This document shows positions 1 through 8,317 of a DNA stretch of 52,972 bases, piece by piece. Positions within the stretch are counted from its first letter, which is position 1; each line of letters opens with the position of its first letter. The stretch comes from Anabaena minutissima FACHB-250 (GTDB lineage: Bacteria > Cyanobacteriota > Cyanobacteriia > Cyanobacteriales > Nostocaceae). The DNA lies in contig NZ_JACJRG010000042.1 of the NCBI RefSeq assembly GCF_014697125.1, positions 1 to 52,972 of the forward strand, written 5' to 3'. The notes beneath the pieces were generated by a model. It was not told the origin of the DNA and ran no database searches. It saw only the letters and a list, made by a program, of their open reading frames with translations. Made by a program: the position numbers and the translations under genes.

Positions 1-104
1 CTCTAGTCAGAAATACCCTTAAACGACTGCCCATATCGCTGTTACCTTTGTAGACACATTGTACGTATTTACTTATCTTTACATAGTTTAGTTTTTTCAC
101 CTCG

Positions 105-183
105 TCCTACTTAGATGCAGGTGTGACAGCAGAAGAAAGTTTAGAAGGAAAACTGATTCGTGTAGTACGTCCTGCCAATTAAA
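105..183 (+). pseudogene. possible C-terminal remnant of an unidentified gene
   Basis: From about 105 to the TAA at 181-183 the plus strand reads as a protein-like tail ending GKLIRVVRPAN. An in-frame TAG at 84-86 lies just upstream and there is no start codon or ribosome site. It could be the decayed end of a gene or chance. I do not recognise the family. The rest of 1-242 shows nothing I can support. Confidence 0.15.
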
Positions 184-242
184 GAACGTTTTGTGGAAAA
201 TGCCTAAACGTGAAACAAGCGCAGGTGTGATTTCTACATTTG

Positions 243-446
243 CTAATCTACAACCTTGAGCAATCCTCTTTGTATACCATCAAATATTCTACTGATTTGT
301 TGCCGTTCTCTTTCATTTAACCCTTCTTTAGATAGCAGTGTAGACATGAGTAACTGCTGATCACGTCGGGTAATTCTGCCAATGGCAAATATGCGCTCCA
401 AAACTGTCTCTAAAGACAAGGGGATTGAGGTACTGGTAGCTTGCAT
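243..446 (-). CDS. small conserved cyanobacterial protein, function unknown
   Basis: A 67-residue soluble protein. The start is the ATG at 446, because GTGAGG lies just upstream on the minus strand; an in-frame TTG at 458 is less likely. It has the pattern RITRRDQQLLMS in the middle and FDGIQRGLLKVVD at the end. From memory, small proteins with this pattern are common in Nostocales, usually as several paralogues annotated as hypothetical. No catalytic motif, signal peptide or membrane segment is visible. It is divergent from mtnP with about 185 bases between them, so it has its own promoter. Function is not known to me. Confidence 0.7.
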   Translation of the reverse strand: MQATSTSIPLSLETVLERIFAIGRITRRDQQLLMSTLLSKEGLNERERQQISRIFDGIQRGLLKVVD

Positions 447-631
447 ATTCCTCACCAAAACTTTATGTTTTTCAAACTAAGTTATCTCAAAATAACAATT
501 TTTTATAAAGTGTGACATTAGTGGCTCTACGGAATCACTTAAGCTCAATATTTATGGCTTTTATGCCTCCTCTGATACTCGCCTTTTCGGTAGAATAACT
601 AGGCAGATTAGCAAGAAATAGGTCAAAGCTC

Positions 632-1504
632 ATGGCTGATGCAAAGATTGGGATTATTGGTGGTAGCGGTTTATATAAGATGGAAGCCCTGAAAGATGTG
701 GAAGAAGTACAAATCGAAACGCCTTTTGGTTCACCTTCTGATGCGTTAATTATGGGGAGTTTGGATGGAGTGCGAGTAGCCTTTTTAGCGCGTCATGGTC
801 GTAATCATACGCTGTTACCTTCAGAGTTACCTTTCCGTGCCAATATCTATGCTATGAAGCAACTAGGTGTAGAGTATTTAATCTCAGCTAGTGCAGTGGG
901 TTCTTTGAAAGCAGAAGCAAAACCACTGGATATGGTAGTACCAAATCAGTTTATAGATAGAACCAAAAATCGGGTTTCCACCTTTTTTGGAGAAGGGATT
1001 GTGGCACATATTGCCTTTGGTGAGCCGATTTGTCAAAATTTAGCAGGGGTTTTAGGGGAAGCGATCGCATCTTTAAATTTACCAGATGTCACCCTGCATC
1101 ATGGTGGTACGTATGTTTGTATGGAAGGGCCAGCATTTTCCACCAAAGCCGAATCAAATCTTTATCGCAGTTGGGGTGCAACCGTCATTGGTATGACCAA
1201 TTTACCAGAAGCTAAATTAGCCAGGGAAGCCGAAATTGCCTATGCAACCTTAGCACTAGTGACAGATTATGATTGTTGGCATCCAGACCATGATAGCGTC
1301 ACAGTAGAGATGGTAATTGCCAATTTACAACGCAATGCCGTTAACGCTCAAAAAGTGATTCAAGAAACTGTGCGCCGCTTGAGTGAAAAACCACCCACCA
1401 GTGACGCACATTCTGCTTTGAAATATGCAATTTTGACAAACTTAGCTAAAGCACCAGCAGAGACAAAAGAGAAGTTGGGTTTGTTGTTAAAGAAATATTT
1501 GTAG
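632..1504 (+). CDS. mtnP: S-methyl-5'-thioadenosine phosphorylase
   Basis: This cytosolic enzyme cleaves 5'-methylthioadenosine with phosphate to adenine and methylthioribose-1-phosphate, the first step of methionine salvage after polyamine synthesis. The 290-residue length fits the family. The N-terminus has the phosphate-binding GGSGLY motif (about 10-15), RHGRNH follows near 54-59, MEGPAFSTKAES forms the middle of the active site, and GMTNLPEAKLA and VTDYDCWH supply substrate-binding residues. The aspartates in the last motif fit 6-aminopurine nucleosides. It is a single gene, converging with kdpC 73 bases downstream. Purine nucleoside phosphorylase is the alternative, but the MTNLPE motif favours MTAP. 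Confidence 0.93.
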   Translation: MADAKIGIIGGSGLYKMEALKDVEEVQIETPFGSPSDALIMGSLDGVRVAFLARHGRNHTLLPSELPFRANIYAMKQLGVEYLISASAVGSLKAEAKPLDMVVPNQFIDRTKNRVSTFFGEGIVAHIAFGEPICQNLAGVLGEAIASLNLPDVTLHHGGTYVCMEGPAFSTKAESNLYRSWGATVIGMTNLPEAKLAREAEIAYATLALVTDYDCWHPDHDSVTVEMVIANLQRNAVNAQKVIQETVRRLSEKPPTSDAHSALKYAILTNLAKAPAETKEKLGLLLKKYL

Positions 1505-1577
1505 ACTTCTCATAGCTCAATTTTGGTTGTTGCTGAATTTGAATATAAATCATATTTTCACTCAGCAACACCAAATA

Positions 1578-2222
1578 TTAACTAGAAGGCTTTAAGACAT
1601 CTAAAGCTAAATTCAACTTCAACACATTCACGCCAGGTTCGCCAAAGATACCTAAAAAACGACCATCAATATTTTGAGTAATTAAAGTTTCCAATTGGTT
1701 GGTTTGAACACCCCGCGCCTGGGCGACTCGTACAATTTGCGCTTTAGCTCCTTCAAGGCTAATGTGAGGATCAAGGCTAGACGCTGATGTATAAACTAAA
1801 TCTGCGGTTGGTTGCACTCCGGAATTTTGTAAACGTGTCAAGTCACCGACAATTTTTTTACTAGGATCAGGATTATCTTTACCTTGGATACGTTCTAATA
1901 GTGCTGGGTTACTAGGAGCTAAATTACTAGCACCAGAAACTCCAGTTTTTAAGATTCCCGCTTGATCATTTTTCGGATCAGCCGTGCTGTAGTTGGTGGT
2001 ACTGGGACGACTCCAAAAATATTGTTCATCGGCAAAAGGTTGACCAATTAATGCTGAACCAATTACCGCTCCTTGGTAGTTAGTAATTAAGCTAGCATTG
2101 GCTTGAAAAGGAAATAATATTTGTCCACATAACAGCATGAAAAAAGGATAAATAAATGCTGTCAATATCCACAGAATTGCGGTAGAACGGATAGCTTTAC
2201 TAATTTGGCGAATCTGGCTCAT
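1578..2222 (-). CDS. kdpC: K+-transporting ATPase subunit C
   Basis: KdpC is the single-span subunit of the Kdp P-type K+ pump, placed next to KdpA and thought to stabilise the complex and raise K+ affinity. The protein has 214 residues, a little longer than the roughly 190 of E. coli. It has one membrane segment near residues 13-36, then the family motifs GSALIGQPF, YFWSRPS and SASSLDPHIS. It is the last gene of the kdp operon, 34 bases after the kdpG-like gene. No kdpD or kdpE follows; the next gene is mtnP on the other strand. Confidence 0.95.
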   Translation of the reverse strand: MSQIRQISKAIRSTAILWILTAFIYPFFMLLCGQILFPFQANASLITNYQGAVIGSALIGQPFADEQYFWSRPSTTNYSTADPKNDQAGILKTGVSGASNLAPSNPALLERIQGKDNPDPSKKIVGDLTRLQNSGVQPTADLVYTSASSLDPHISLEGAKAQIVRVAQARGVQTNQLETLITQNIDGRFLGIFGEPGVNVLKLNLALDVLKPSS

Positions 2223-2256
2223 TTTAAATTTTCTCTGCTAGCAAAATCCAAATTAA

Positions 2257-2502
2257 TCAGAATTTCTCTGGTTGAAAAATCACAACGAATAAATAAATAC
2301 AAAGAGCAACTATCACTAATCCTAAAAGACTAATAGTGTAAACTTGCCAGTGTGATACTTTTCCAGGTGTGGCGGCTGCAACGACTGGTGATAGCAGCAC
2401 GTTAAAACACATGATCAGAAATATAGTCAGAGGTATTCTGCGAATTTTTGTATTGATAAAGGGAAGCATTTTTAAAACATCCTGTGATAGTAAACATTTC
2501 AT
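2257..2502 (-). CDS. kdpG: KdpG/KdpF-like small membrane subunit
   Basis: An 81-residue protein with two hydrophobic segments. The second, ending LFVVIFQPEKF, matches the typical end of KdpF, the small lipid-like subunit of the Kdp complex (usual ending RPEKF). The first half resembles a signal or anchor segment ending near VVAAA. In Anabaena a gene called kdpG sits at this operon position, between kdpB and kdpC. Start choice is uncertain: ATG 2502 lies 21 bases after the kdpB stop, but an in-frame ATG at 2469 is preceded by AGGA. The product probably acts in the cytoplasmic membrane with KdpABC. Confidence 0.75.
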   Translation of the reverse strand: MKCLLSQDVLKMLPFINTKIRRIPLTIFLIMCFNVLLSPVVAAATPGKVSHWQVYTISLLGLVIVALCIYLFVVIFQPEKF

Positions 2503-2523
2503 TATTCTAACTTCTAAATTACA

Positions 2524-4587
2524 TTAAGCTAGTCCAATCTTAGCAAGCAAAACATCAATAATTTTGATAGCGATAAAAGGAGCAATCACACCACCAAGTC
2601 CATAAATAAAGATATTGCGCTGCAAAAGTTGATCAGCAGTTAACGGTCGAAACTTTACCCCAGTTAATGCTAGGGGAATCAAGGCTGGAATAATCAAAGC
2701 GTTATAAATTAAAGCTGATAAAACCGCAGATTGGGTACTAACTAAACCCATAATATTTAAACCACTAACACCAATTCCCGGAAAAATAGCTGGAATGATT
2801 GCAAAATATTTGGCGACATCGTTAGCAATAGAAAAAGTCGTTAATGCCCCACGGGTAATTAATAATTGTTTGCCAATCGTGACGATATCAATTAATTTTG
2901 TGGGGTCAGAATCCAAGTCCACCATATTAGCGGCTTCCTTGGCTGCTTGTGTTCCAGAATTCATTGCTACACCGACATTTGCTTGAGCTAATGCAGGGGC
3001 ATCATTAGTACCATCCCCTGTCATAGCTACTAATTTACCTTGGGCTTGTTCACGACGGATTACCTCGATTTTATCTTCTGGAGTGGCTTCAGCAATAAAG
3101 TCATCAACTCCTGCTTCTTGAGCAATTACGGATGCCGTGATACGGTTATCTCCTGTGAGCATGATAGTTTTAATTCCCATGCGGCGCATTTGCTCAAAGC
3201 GTTCCCTAATGCCGGGTTTGATAATATCTTTGAGATAAATTACGCCATAGATATCACCATCTTGACACACTGCTAATGGAGTTCCACCTAATCTAGAAAC
3301 TCTCTCATAAGCTGCATCTAATTCGGGACTTATTCGCCCATTTCTCGAACGCACAAATCCTTTAATAGCATCTACTGCACCTTTGCGAATTTCTACCCCA
3401 TTGGGTAAGTCAGTTCCACTCATTCGCGTTTTAGCAGAAAACTCAATTCCTGTTGATTTTTTCGTGTCGAAATCCAATCTTGCTCCTGATTTTTCTGCCA
3501 GTTTGATGATAGATTTACCTTCTGGAGTTTCATCAAATACACTGGATGCTAATGCTACTCTGGCTACATCATCCAAAGTATGACCGTTAACAGGAATAAA
3601 TTCTTCTGCCAAGCGGTTGCCTAAAGTAATCGTCCCGGTTTTATCTAATACTAAAGTGTTAATATCTCCACAGGCTTCTACAGCTCGCCCAGAGGTAGCG
3701 ATGACGTTAAATTGGGCAACTCTATCCATACCGGCAATCCCGATCGCACTTAATAATCCGCCAATGGTTGTAGGAATCAGTGCCACTAATAAGGCGATTA
3801 AAACGGCAATGCTCACTGGTGATTTTACGTAGACTGATACTGTAGGTAACGTCGCAATCACCACTAAAAAGACTTGAGTTAAAACTGCTAATAAAACTGT
3901 CAGTGCGATTTCATTCGGTGTTTTAGTGCGGGCTGCACCTTCCACTAGGGCAATCATGCGGTCAATAAAACCTTGTCCGGGGTCAGATGTGACACGGATG
4001 ACCAATTCATCAGAGATGATACGTGTTCCTCCGGTGACAGAACTGGCAATATCTGTTCCTAGTTCTTTTAATACTGGTGCTGATTCCCCTGTAATTGCAG
4101 ATTCATCCACAGAAGCAACCCCAGCAATCACCTCGCCATCGGCTGGAATCATGCCACCGGCAATAACTTTAATTTGGTCGCCGTGACGTAAACTAGTAGA
4201 GCTAACTTCTTGAATCGTGCCATCAGGAAGCAGTTTGCGGGCGGTAGTATCAGATTTTGTGGCTCGTAAAGTGTCAGCTTGAGCTTTACCCCGTCCTTCC
4301 GCCACGGCTTCGGCAAAGTTAGCAAATACAATGGTGAAGAACAAAATTAAGGTAATTAAACCGTTAAACAATCGGGGGTTGTTACCGGGAGTGTTGCCGA
4401 AAAGGTTAGGCTCAATTGTGACTAATGCTGTAATAATTGTGCCGATCCAAACTAGGAACATCACCGGATTTTTGAGTAGGTGACGGGGATCTAGTTTGAC
4501 AAACGCTTGTTTAAATGCTCTGGTGTAGAGTCCGGTGGTTTTGGGTTTGGGTGTATGTTTGCGTTGTTGGCGGGGTTTGGTTTTCAT
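2524..4587 (-). CDS. kdpB: K+-transporting P-type ATPase, catalytic subunit B
   Basis: KdpB hydrolyses ATP to drive K+ through KdpA. At 687 residues it is close to E. coli KdpB. It shows the actuator motif TGES at 166-169, the phosphorylation motif DKTGT with Asp315, and the hinge motif GDGTNDAPAL. The TGES serine corresponds to E. coli Ser162, whose phosphorylation inhibits the pump (established for E. coli, inferred here). The N-terminus is basic and lies before the first membrane helix near 42-60. About 100 bases separate it from kdpA, largely filled by a dispersed repeat. Expression is expected under K+ limitation. Confidence 0.97.
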   Translation of the reverse strand: MKTKPRQQRKHTPKPKTTGLYTRAFKQAFVKLDPRHLLKNPVMFLVWIGTIITALVTIEPNLFGNTPGNNPRLFNGLITLILFFTIVFANFAEAVAEGRGKAQADTLRATKSDTTARKLLPDGTIQEVSSTSLRHGDQIKVIAGGMIPADGEVIAGVASVDESAITGESAPVLKELGTDIASSVTGGTRIISDELVIRVTSDPGQGFIDRMIALVEGAARTKTPNEIALTVLLAVLTQVFLVVIATLPTVSVYVKSPVSIAVLIALLVALIPTTIGGLLSAIGIAGMDRVAQFNVIATSGRAVEACGDINTLVLDKTGTITLGNRLAEEFIPVNGHTLDDVARVALASSVFDETPEGKSIIKLAEKSGARLDFDTKKSTGIEFSAKTRMSGTDLPNGVEIRKGAVDAIKGFVRSRNGRISPELDAAYERVSRLGGTPLAVCQDGDIYGVIYLKDIIKPGIRERFEQMRRMGIKTIMLTGDNRITASVIAQEAGVDDFIAEATPEDKIEVIRREQAQGKLVAMTGDGTNDAPALAQANVGVAMNSGTQAAKEAANMVDLDSDPTKLIDIVTIGKQLLITRGALTTFSIANDVAKYFAIIPAIFPGIGVSGLNIMGLVSTQSAVLSALIYNALIIPALIPLALTGVKFRPLTADQLLQRNIFIYGLGGVIAPFIAIKIIDVLLAKIGLA

Positions 4588-4598
4588 GGGTGTTTTTT

Positions 4599-4685
4599 AA
4601 CGCAGAGGGGCGCAAAGGTTTACGCGGAGGGGAGGCAGCGCGTTGGGCGGCTTTGCCGACTTGAAGCGACTGCCGTCGCGCGGAG
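4599..4685 (+). repeat. dispersed extragenic repeat between kdpA and kdpB (copy A)
   Basis: The stretch begins AACGCAGAGGGGCGCAAAGG, includes GGGAGGCAGCGCGTTGGGCG and TTTGCCGACTTG, and ends AAGCGACTGCCG..GCGGAG. A second copy lies on the opposite strand at 31354-31482, and a short relative at about 42979-43000. It fills most of the gap between the kdpA stop (4690) and the kdpB start (4587). It is GC-rich, has no ORF and looks like a Nostocales small dispersed repeat. Confidence 0.85.
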
Positions 4686-4689
4686 ATTT

Positions 4690-6369
4690 TTAAGAGGCGA
4701 TGAGGAAGGCTTCGGCGATGGGGCCTAGAACCAGTACGGGGAAGAAGGTTAATGCTCCGAGGATGAGGATTACGCCGGCTGTGACTGTGGTGAAGAGTCT
4801 GGTATCGGTTCTTAAAGTGCCGGAGGTCATGGGAACGGGCTGTTTGCGGGACATACTGTCTGCTAGGAGTAGTAAGGCGATGATGGGGATATAACGACCG
4901 GCTAGGATGCTAAGGCTGGTGGTGAGATTCCACCACAGGGTGTTATCACCTAATCCTTCAAAGCCTGAACCGTTGTTGGCGGCGGCGGAAGCGTATTCGT
5001 AAACTACTTGGGAAACACCGTGAAAACCAGGGTTGCTAATGCCTCCGAGGGTATCGGGGAAGGCAAAGACTATTGCCCAAGGAATTAAAATGGCGAAGGG
5101 ATGAACTAAGAGGACGACGCTGGCGAGGATGATTTCTTGTTTCTCAATTTTGCGTCCTAAAAATTCTGGTGTGCGTCCTACCATTAAGCCTGTGAGAAAG
5201 ACTGCCAAAATTAAGTAGATAAATAGGTAGGCTGTTCCTGTTCCTTGTCCTCCCCAAATAATCTGCAAGAACATATTAAATAAAGTCACAAATCCACCGG
5301 GAGGCATTAAGGAATCGTGCATTCCATTGACTGCACCGCACATTGTGGCTGTGGTGGTGACTGCCCACAGTGCGGTTTGCGCCCAACCAAAACGGACTTC
5401 TTTTCCTTCTAGGTTCGGTTGTTGTGACCCTAACAGGGCATTAACTTGGGGATTGCCTTGATATTCTCCTATAGCTGCGATCGCAATCAAGACCACAAAT
5501 ATAATAAATACCATCGAGTAGATTAACCAGGCTTGCTTACGGTTGTTGGCAAATACACCATAGGTGTAAATTAAGGCTGTAGGGATGGAAATCATGGCTA
5601 CAGTCTCTAATAAGTTAGAGTAACCATTAGGATTTTCCAGGGGATGGGCTGAGTTGATGCCAAAAAAACCGCCGCCATTTTCTCCTAATTGTTTTATAAT
5701 CTCAAAATGGGCGACAGGGCCGCGGGCGATCGCCTGGGTTGAACCTTCTAGAGTATTGGCGATTGCTACTCCTGCTAGGGTTTCTGGTACACCCGCCAAG
5801 ATTAACAATAAGCCCCCCAGAATAGATAACGGTAGCAATATGCGTGTAATTGACCTCGTTAAATCAACGTAAAAATATCCCAAAGGTCTACCAGTTAAAC
5901 CCCGAATAAACGCTATACCCACCGCCAAACCTGTTGCAGCTGAGGTGAACATCAGAAAACCTAAAGCAAACATTTGACTGGCGTAGCTATAGGTTGTCTC
6001 ACCTGAGTAGTGCTGTTGATTTGTATTGGTAACAAAAGATATGGTAGTGTGTAGTGCTAAATCCCAACTTGGTACACCCAAACCCGTAGGATTTAGGGGT
6101 AAGACTCCTTGCAACATGAAGATGGAAAACACCAAAATAGCCATCATTAGATTGCTGTACAATACTGCCGTAGCATATTGTTTTCCCGTCATTTCTTGTT
6201 GCAAACGCACGCCACTCAAGGCATAAATTAGCCTTTCCACGGGATTTAGTACGGGGTCAAGCAGCGTTCTTTCTCCCATGTAAACACGCGCCATATATCT
6301 CCCAAAGAAGGGAGTGATAGCAATAACAATCATTAAGGTCAAAGCTATTTGTATCCATCCTTGCAGCAT
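4690..6369 (-). CDS. kdpA: K+-transporting ATPase subunit A (K+ channel-like)
   Basis: KdpA is the ten-helix potassium-selective subunit of the Kdp pump. The 559-residue length equals the family norm. The four pore-loop motifs are visible: TNTNQQHYSGE, GENGGGFFGINSAHP, GAVNGMHDSLMPPGG and NNGSGFEG. The N-terminus MLQGWIQIALTLMIV supports the ATG at 6369. It is translationally coupled to the upstream RCK_C gene, whose stop codon lies 25 bases inside kdpA. kdpB follows after a repeat-filled gap. Confidence 0.97.
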   Translation of the reverse strand: MLQGWIQIALTLMIVIAITPFFGRYMARVYMGERTLLDPVLNPVERLIYALSGVRLQQEMTGKQYATAVLYSNLMMAILVFSIFMLQGVLPLNPTGLGVPSWDLALHTTISFVTNTNQQHYSGETTYSYASQMFALGFLMFTSAATGLAVGIAFIRGLTGRPLGYFYVDLTRSITRILLPLSILGGLLLILAGVPETLAGVAIANTLEGSTQAIARGPVAHFEIIKQLGENGGGFFGINSAHPLENPNGYSNLLETVAMISIPTALIYTYGVFANNRKQAWLIYSMVFIIFVVLIAIAAIGEYQGNPQVNALLGSQQPNLEGKEVRFGWAQTALWAVTTTATMCGAVNGMHDSLMPPGGFVTLFNMFLQIIWGGQGTGTAYLFIYLILAVFLTGLMVGRTPEFLGRKIEKQEIILASVVLLVHPFAILIPWAIVFAFPDTLGGISNPGFHGVSQVVYEYASAAANNGSGFEGLGDNTLWWNLTTSLSILAGRYIPIIALLLLADSMSRKQPVPMTSGTLRTDTRLFTTVTAGVILILGALTFFPVLVLGPIAEAFLIAS

Positions 6370-6734
6370 GAATTTTTTAAACTCCTGACAGGAATAGTGG
6401 AATTATTTAGTAAACACTCGTTAAATGAGTAGTAAATTGGATGGGTTTTCTGTAATACAAACTTTAATTCTGGTACTTGGGCTGAATTTAATGCCAAACT
6501 CAGCAATTCGTCCCCACAGCAAATAGTTGGTTCTACACTTGCTGAGATGACTTGATTTCCTCTGACAAGACCTATCAAAAAGCAGTTGAGTGGAAGTTGG
6601 AGATTACTTACAGCCATACCACACCAACAATTGTTGATCTGTACTTTTACACTAATTAAACCTAATGCCATAACAGCATTTTTTCCTGGATAGAGACTGG
6701 CTTGGTTTCGCCTTTCGTTGATGTATATGATCAT
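6345..6734 (-). CDS. RCK_C (TrkA-C)-like domain protein coupled to kdpA
   Basis: A 129-residue protein not usually described as part of Kdp. Residues about 22-95 fit the RCK_C/TrkA-C pattern: a strand (LISVKVQI), then G-x(5)-LQLPLNCFLIGLVRGNQVI, then T-x(3)-GDELLSLAL. In K+ channels and transporters these domains bind nucleotides or ions, and in several bacteria c-di-AMP. The C-terminal 30 residues match nothing I know. Its coding end overlaps the kdpA start by 25 bases, so the two genes are co-transcribed and probably coupled. The start is uncertain: ATG 6734 has a weak ribosome site, and ATG 6671 is preceded by AGGAAAA. A cytosolic regulatory subunit is inferred. Confidence 0.6.
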   Translation of the reverse strand: MIIYINERRNQASLYPGKNAVMALGLISVKVQINNCWCGMAVSNLQLPLNCFLIGLVRGNQVISASVEPTICCGDELLSLALNSAQVPELKFVLQKTHPIYYSFNECLLNNSTIPVRSLKNSCCKDGYK

Positions 6735-6795
6735 TGTTTCTAATGTATGAAAGCAAGGTATAGAAGATATAAATAAATGTTTATTTAGTGTTTAC

Positions 6796-6820
6796 CGCGT
6801 TTACATATTATCTAAACGCG
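6796..6820. promoter_or_regulatory. perfect inverted repeat upstream of the kdp operon
   Basis: CGCGTTTA (6796-6803) and TAAACGCG (6813-6820) form a perfect 8-bp inverted repeat with a 9-base spacer. It lies in the 308-base divergent region between the RCK_C-kdp operon and the histidine kinase, 62 bases upstream of ATG 6734. Its symmetry and place suggest an operator for a dimeric regulator of one or both units. The factor is unknown. The rest of 6735-7042 is AT-rich with no other clear feature. Confidence 0.4.
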
Positions 6821-7042
6821 ATATATATTTTTAGATAAACTCTATATTTATGAAATAACATTAATCTTGTCATCCTGATTTATTCAGAAATTTTAAAGTG
6901 GGTCAAAGCAATTTATAGCGCACCATAATCATGTGGTTCGTATAGCTAATTGGTACTATTGCAACCTCTCAAATCCTCATATAGCAGTCACATATCCTGT
7001 TGACTGATTAAGCTTTAAAGTTATAAATAGGTTGTTCTATAA

Positions 7043-8140
7043 ATGTTTCATATGAAAAATAAACTAATATCTACTAAATTAAAATATGCCAAAATTTTAA
7101 TCATTGTGGGAATCTTTATAGTATTGGGAGTTCTAGAATATGCTACTCCTAGTGACTATGTATTTGGATATCTCTATAGTGGAGCAATTCTATTAGTAAA
7201 CTCCTGGTTTGGAGAGAAGGCAACTTTGCAAGCAACATTGGCGGCTGTTTGTCTAACAATATTAAATGTATGGATACCTAGCAATGAAGTCATGAGAATT
7301 TCTACTGTTGCTAGTCGTCTAATTGCCGCAATGGCGTTAATAGTTACGGGATTTTTAAGCCAACGGCTGCGGCGAACACAAGAGGCGATCGCTCTCACAA
7401 AAACCAAGTTAGAATCACAAGAAAAATTAGCAAGATTGCGGGAAGATTTTGCTTCTACGCTTACCCACGATTTGAAAACGCCATTGTTAGGTGCAATTGA
7501 AACTATCAAAGCCTTTCAAAAAGAGCAATTTGGTGCAGTTTTACCAACTCAACAGCCAATCTTAGCAACAATGGCACGTAGCCATGAAACATCTCTGCAA
7601 CTATTAGAAACTTTGTTAGATGTCTATCACAATGATACCGAAGGCTTAAAGCTGAATCTAGCACCTGTAGATTTAACTTTGTTGGCGGAAGAAGTTTCTG
7701 TGACTCTGACACAATTAGCTGCTAGTCGTCGTGTACATCTATCGTTTAATTATGGTGATTCTGATTTTAGGCGATCGCTGTGGGTAAACGGTGATGCACT
7801 ACAATTACAAAGAGTCTTCACTAACTTGTTAGTCAACGCTATTAATCATTCTCGACGAGGCGATCGCGTTGAGATAGTCTTAGAACCCCAAGCCTCTTAT
7901 CAAGTTGTCAAAATTTTAGATACTGGTGCAGGGATTTTACCTGAACACTTCCCCTACTTATTCGAGCGATTTTATCAAGGACATAGTGATAGACAAGCTA
8001 AAGGTTCTGGATTAGGGCTTTACCTATCACGCCAAATCATCGCTGCACATGACGGTATAATCTGGGCAGAGAACAGAATGCCTACTGGTGCAATCTTTAG
8101 TTTTAAACTACCAGTTCTCCCAATGAGTGCTGAGTATTGA
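7043..8140 (+). CDS. membrane sensor histidine kinase
   Basis: A 365-residue sensor kinase. Residues 17-108 hold about four membrane helices with almost no periplasmic loop, broadly like the membrane block of KdpD or MASE-type sensors. A short coiled linker (110-133) precedes the HisKA domain with phospho-accepting His142 in LTHDLKTP. The ATPase domain has an N box (RVFTNLLVNAINHS), DTGAG and GSGLGLYLSRQ. It is divergent from the kdp operon and followed by a response regulator 178 bases downstream. It may be the missing kdp regulator, but only position supports that. The signal is unknown. Confidence 0.88.
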   Translation: MFHMKNKLISTKLKYAKILIIVGIFIVLGVLEYATPSDYVFGYLYSGAILLVNSWFGEKATLQATLAAVCLTILNVWIPSNEVMRISTVASRLIAAMALIVTGFLSQRLRRTQEAIALTKTKLESQEKLARLREDFASTLTHDLKTPLLGAIETIKAFQKEQFGAVLPTQQPILATMARSHETSLQLLETLLDVYHNDTEGLKLNLAPVDLTLLAEEVSVTLTQLAASRRVHLSFNYGDSDFRRSLWVNGDALQLQRVFTNLLVNAINHSRRGDRVEIVLEPQASYQVVKILDTGAGILPEHFPYLFERFYQGHSDRQAKGSGLGLYLSRQIIAAHDGIIWAENRMPTGAIFSFKLPVLPMSAEY

Positions 8141-8316
8141 GTATTGAGTTGTGAGTAAGGTTATCTGTCTCTCAATCCCCAATCCCCATTACCCAGTCCC
8201 CAGTCCCCAGACTTTCAATGAGTGGATTTGCAATGAGTGGATTTTAGATTATTCAATCCAAAATCTCAAATCTCAAATCTCAAATCTCAAATTCCTAGTC
8301 CCCAGTCCCCAGTCCA
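8126..8316. repeat. heptamer tandem repeats (STRR) between kinase and regulator
   Basis: Several 7-bp repeats occur here: GAGTATT-like units near 8126-8155, CCCCAGT-like units near 8186-8212 and 8297-8315, and four perfect AAATCTC units at 8261-8288. Heterocystous cyanobacteria are known for such short tandemly repeated repetitive sequences between genes. The array ends just before the response-regulator start at 8318. Confidence 0.8.
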
Positions 8317-8317
8317 A

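Noticed and set aside
6735..7042. KdpE-type binding site before the kdp operon
   Set aside because: Looked for a stretch like the E. coli KdpE site; only the CGCGTTTA palindrome stands out and it does not resemble it.
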